64,000 bases of DNA from Kaistella gelatinilytica (GTDB lineage: Bacteria; Bacteroidota; Bacteroidia; Flavobacteriales; Weeksellaceae): positions 620,001 to 684,000 of the forward strand of contig NZ_JADPVI010000001.1 in NCBI RefSeq assembly GCF_015679325.1. Reading direction: 5' to 3'. The notes below the pieces were generated by a model. The model had not been told where the DNA came from. It searched no databases and saw only the letters and a list, made by a program, of their open reading frames with translations. The translations under genes were made by a program, and so were the position numbers. This document shows positions 62,606 through 64,000 of this stretch, piece by piece; position 1 is the stretch's first letter, and every line of letters starts with the position of its first letter.

Positions 62606-63023
62606 GATATTTTTATATTGATGACTTAGGAAACTTAGCCGTTAAGAAAATTTTAAATTAATTCGTTAAAAAACCGACAACGGAGGTTCGCCAAAACAAA
62701 TAAAACGATAATAAATGGTGAGGCAAAATTCCATTGTTCGAAGAGCGGCAAAAATCTTTAATCGTAGAAATAACGTTCTATCCGCTCAAATCTCGTCTCG
62801 ATGACGAGATAAATAATGGGAGTTTTAGAATTTAATTTCAATTTTTAGGTGAGTTTCGAGTCTTTAAATTTTTGTTTTTTAGTTTCAAGACAAAAGAACA
62901 AAAAATAATTTTTATATCATGTTACTCACGCTTAAAAAATTTTTTAATGCAGATAATTCCCGTTAAATAAGGAAAATTGAATCTGCATTTTCACATTTAT
63001 CGTATCTTCCTAAAAATAAAACA
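62606..63023. other. 418-bp non-coding gap with short repeats
   Basis: Contains TCGCCAAAACAAATA (62688-62702), shared with 37943-37957, and a perfect hairpin ATCTCGTC-TCGAT-GACGAGAT (62790-62810), related to the hairpin at 37031-37052. No gene or clear promoter was seen. Confidence 0.6.
62790..62810. repeat. ATCTCGTC/GACGAGAT hairpin
   Basis: Perfect 8-bp arms with a 5-nt loop; no T run, so not a terminator. A 7-bp version opens the element at 37031. Confidence 0.7.
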
Positions 63024-64000
63024 TTGGTACGATTTATCCTCATCCTCATTTTGTTCATCCTTTCCCTTGTTAATTTCTTTCCGGTTCCGAGCCATTACGT
63101 TTGGTATGTCGGCATCGCGGTCCCCGAATTTCCCTGGATATTCATGCTTTTTTCTTTGGTATTATTGATATGGACTTGGTATTCAAAAAAGTTTCGTACC
63201 GTTTCTTTAATAATCGGTGTAATAACATTTATGATTTTAACCTCTCCAATCATTCGCGCTTATAATGTTGGAAATCATTTACCGGAAGATCTGGAAAAAT
63301 CATTTGGAGTGAAAGATTCTGACATGACTGGGTTTCATCAGAAAAAACCTTTTAGTTTTATTCAAATGTTTACTGGAAATGGCGCAAAAGATATTCCCTT
63401 CAAAACCTATCATTATTCAAAAAATGGCGGCGTGGATTTGACTTTAAACTTTACGCCTTCTGCAATTCCGGGTGTTCGTCCCTGTTTAATTGTGGTTCAT
63501 GGCGGTTCCTGGAAGCAGGGAAATAACAGCGAAATCGCCGCGGCCAATAATTATTTTGCGAATGCCGGTTATCAGGTTGCGACCATCGAGTACCGTTTAG
63601 CACCAAAATTTCCCAGTCCGGCGCAACAGGAAGATCTGCATTCTGCTTTTAAATGGCTTCGAAAACATTCGACCGAATTAAAAATTGATACCACCAATTT
63701 TGTGATGATGGGTAGATCAGCCGGAGCTTCGATTATTTTGACGATGGGTTACACCGGACATGAAAATGGCGTAAAAGGAATTGCTGCTTTTTATGGCGCC
63801 ATCAATATGCCGTGGAGCTATAAAAATCCTGACAATCCCTGGATCATGGATTCCAGAAAAGTGGAACGCGACTTTTTAGGTGGCACTCCTGAAGAAGTTC
63901 CCGAAAGATATCATGCAGAGTCGCCCCTGTTTCATGTTACTACAAATTCGCCGCCGACGCTTCTTGCACACGGAGTTAATGATGCTCATGTTTGGCATGT
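63024..64000 (+). CDS. Alpha/beta hydrolase (HSL/esterase type), 3' end outside window
   Basis: Partial: about 325 codons to the window edge. No ATG opens the frame; TTG 63024 is the most plausible start, followed at once by a hydrophobic helix. About three N-terminal membrane helices (to residue 80) precede an extracytoplasmic hydrolase domain. Oxyanion motif HGGSW, nucleophile serine in GRSAGAS and the catalytic Asp in GVNDAHVWH are visible. An acyl-ester substrate is likely, identity unknown. Upstream frame is open back to 62967, so a non-canonical earlier start cannot be excluded. Confidence 0.82.
   Translation, partial: MVRFILILILFILSLVNFFPVPSHYVWYVGIAVPEFPWIFMLFSLVLLIWTWYSKKFRTVSLIIGVITFMILTSPIIRAYNVGNHLPEDLEKSFGVKDSDMTGFHQKKPFSFIQMFTGNGAKDIPFKTYHYSKNGGVDLTLNFTPSAIPGVRPCLIVVHGGSWKQGNNSEIAAANNYFANAGYQVATIEYRLAPKFPSPAQQEDLHSAFKWLRKHSTELKIDTTNFVMMGRSAGASIILTMGYTGHENGVKGIAAFYGAINMPWSYKNPDNPWIMDSRKVERDFLGGTPEEVPERYHAESPLFHVTTNSPPTLLAHGVNDAHVWH

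Noticed and set aside
62977-63168. Plus-strand frame starting ATG 62977
   Set aside because: It is in another frame from the alpha/beta hydrolase, which stays open to the window end with all catalytic motifs.

Overview
The window looks like chromosome from a Bacteroidota (Flavobacteriia) bacterium, most likely of the Chryseobacterium/Kaistella/Epilithonimonas group (Weeksellaceae). The basis is low GC, almost no Shine-Dalgarno sequences, recurrent promoters of the form TTG/TTTG - about 20 nt - TAnnTTTG, and marker families typical of the group (E1 alpha/beta fusion, DUF2911, fasciclin lipoproteins, TPR-TM-AraC regulators, GbsR-DCC-TIGR01777 cluster, LAT/P6C dehydrogenase). No tRNA, rRNA, CRISPR array, prophage or intact insertion sequence was seen. 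Both ends cut a gene.

Layout. 0-3.9 kb: minus-strand uptake cluster (zinc-ribbon/HTH regulator, DcaP-like porin, MHS-type MFS transporter, small membrane protein). 3.9-9.4 kb: pyrimidine operon pyrB-carA-carB, with a leader that carries an intrinsic terminator between promoter and pyrB. 9.5-12.6 kb: DUF2071 protein and a two-gene OpuB-like osmolyte importer. 12.6-15.9 kb: ECF sigma/anti-sigma pair divergent from an exported MsrB, then a fasciclin protein and a DUF2911 protein. 16-20.2 kb: Ada, two small enzymes, DUF2945, DUF3253 and a DASH cryptochrome, which resemble a DNA-damage island. 20.3-24.3 kb: DUF2339-DUF3999 membrane pair and a 52-aa membrane protein. 24.5-27.6 kb: lysine degradation (P6C dehydrogenase, lysine 6-transaminase). 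27.7-37 kb: DUF2007, membrane AraC regulator divergent from a small lipoprotein, E1 alpha-beta fusion, GbsR regulator with two copies of a palindromic operator, DCC-domain membrane protein, TIGR01777 epimerase, lipoamide dehydrogenase.

37-40.6 kb is the most accessory-looking part: DUF6624, a lipoprotein, an NTF2-like secreted protein, a second fasciclin lipoprotein, and several short dispersed repeats. 40.7-46.6 kb: patatin, DgkA, M28 peptidase, then serC-serA-DUF1015 on the minus strand. 46.7-57.1 kb: ferredoxin divergent from a LuxC-like reductase, Bax inhibitor-1 family protein, DUF4286, gyrA, a TPR protein, an outer-membrane barrel protein and Xaa-Pro aminopeptidase. 57-64 kb: small basic secreted protein, an orphan contractile-tail tube protein, two lipoproteins, a nucleoside deaminase, a histone-deacetylase-like hydrolase, an M19 dipeptidase and a truncated alpha/beta hydrolase.

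Most of the window is housekeeping or small metabolic operons. The signals that stand out are regulatory and structural: the pyrB leader attenuator, the duplicated GbsR-type operator, a transposase-derived regulator heading the uptake cluster, DUF1015 closing a serine operon without serB, palindromic elements whose outer sequences are conserved while their stems differ, and the orphan tail-tube gene. All functional statements rest on reading the sequence and recalled family knowledge; no database search was run.
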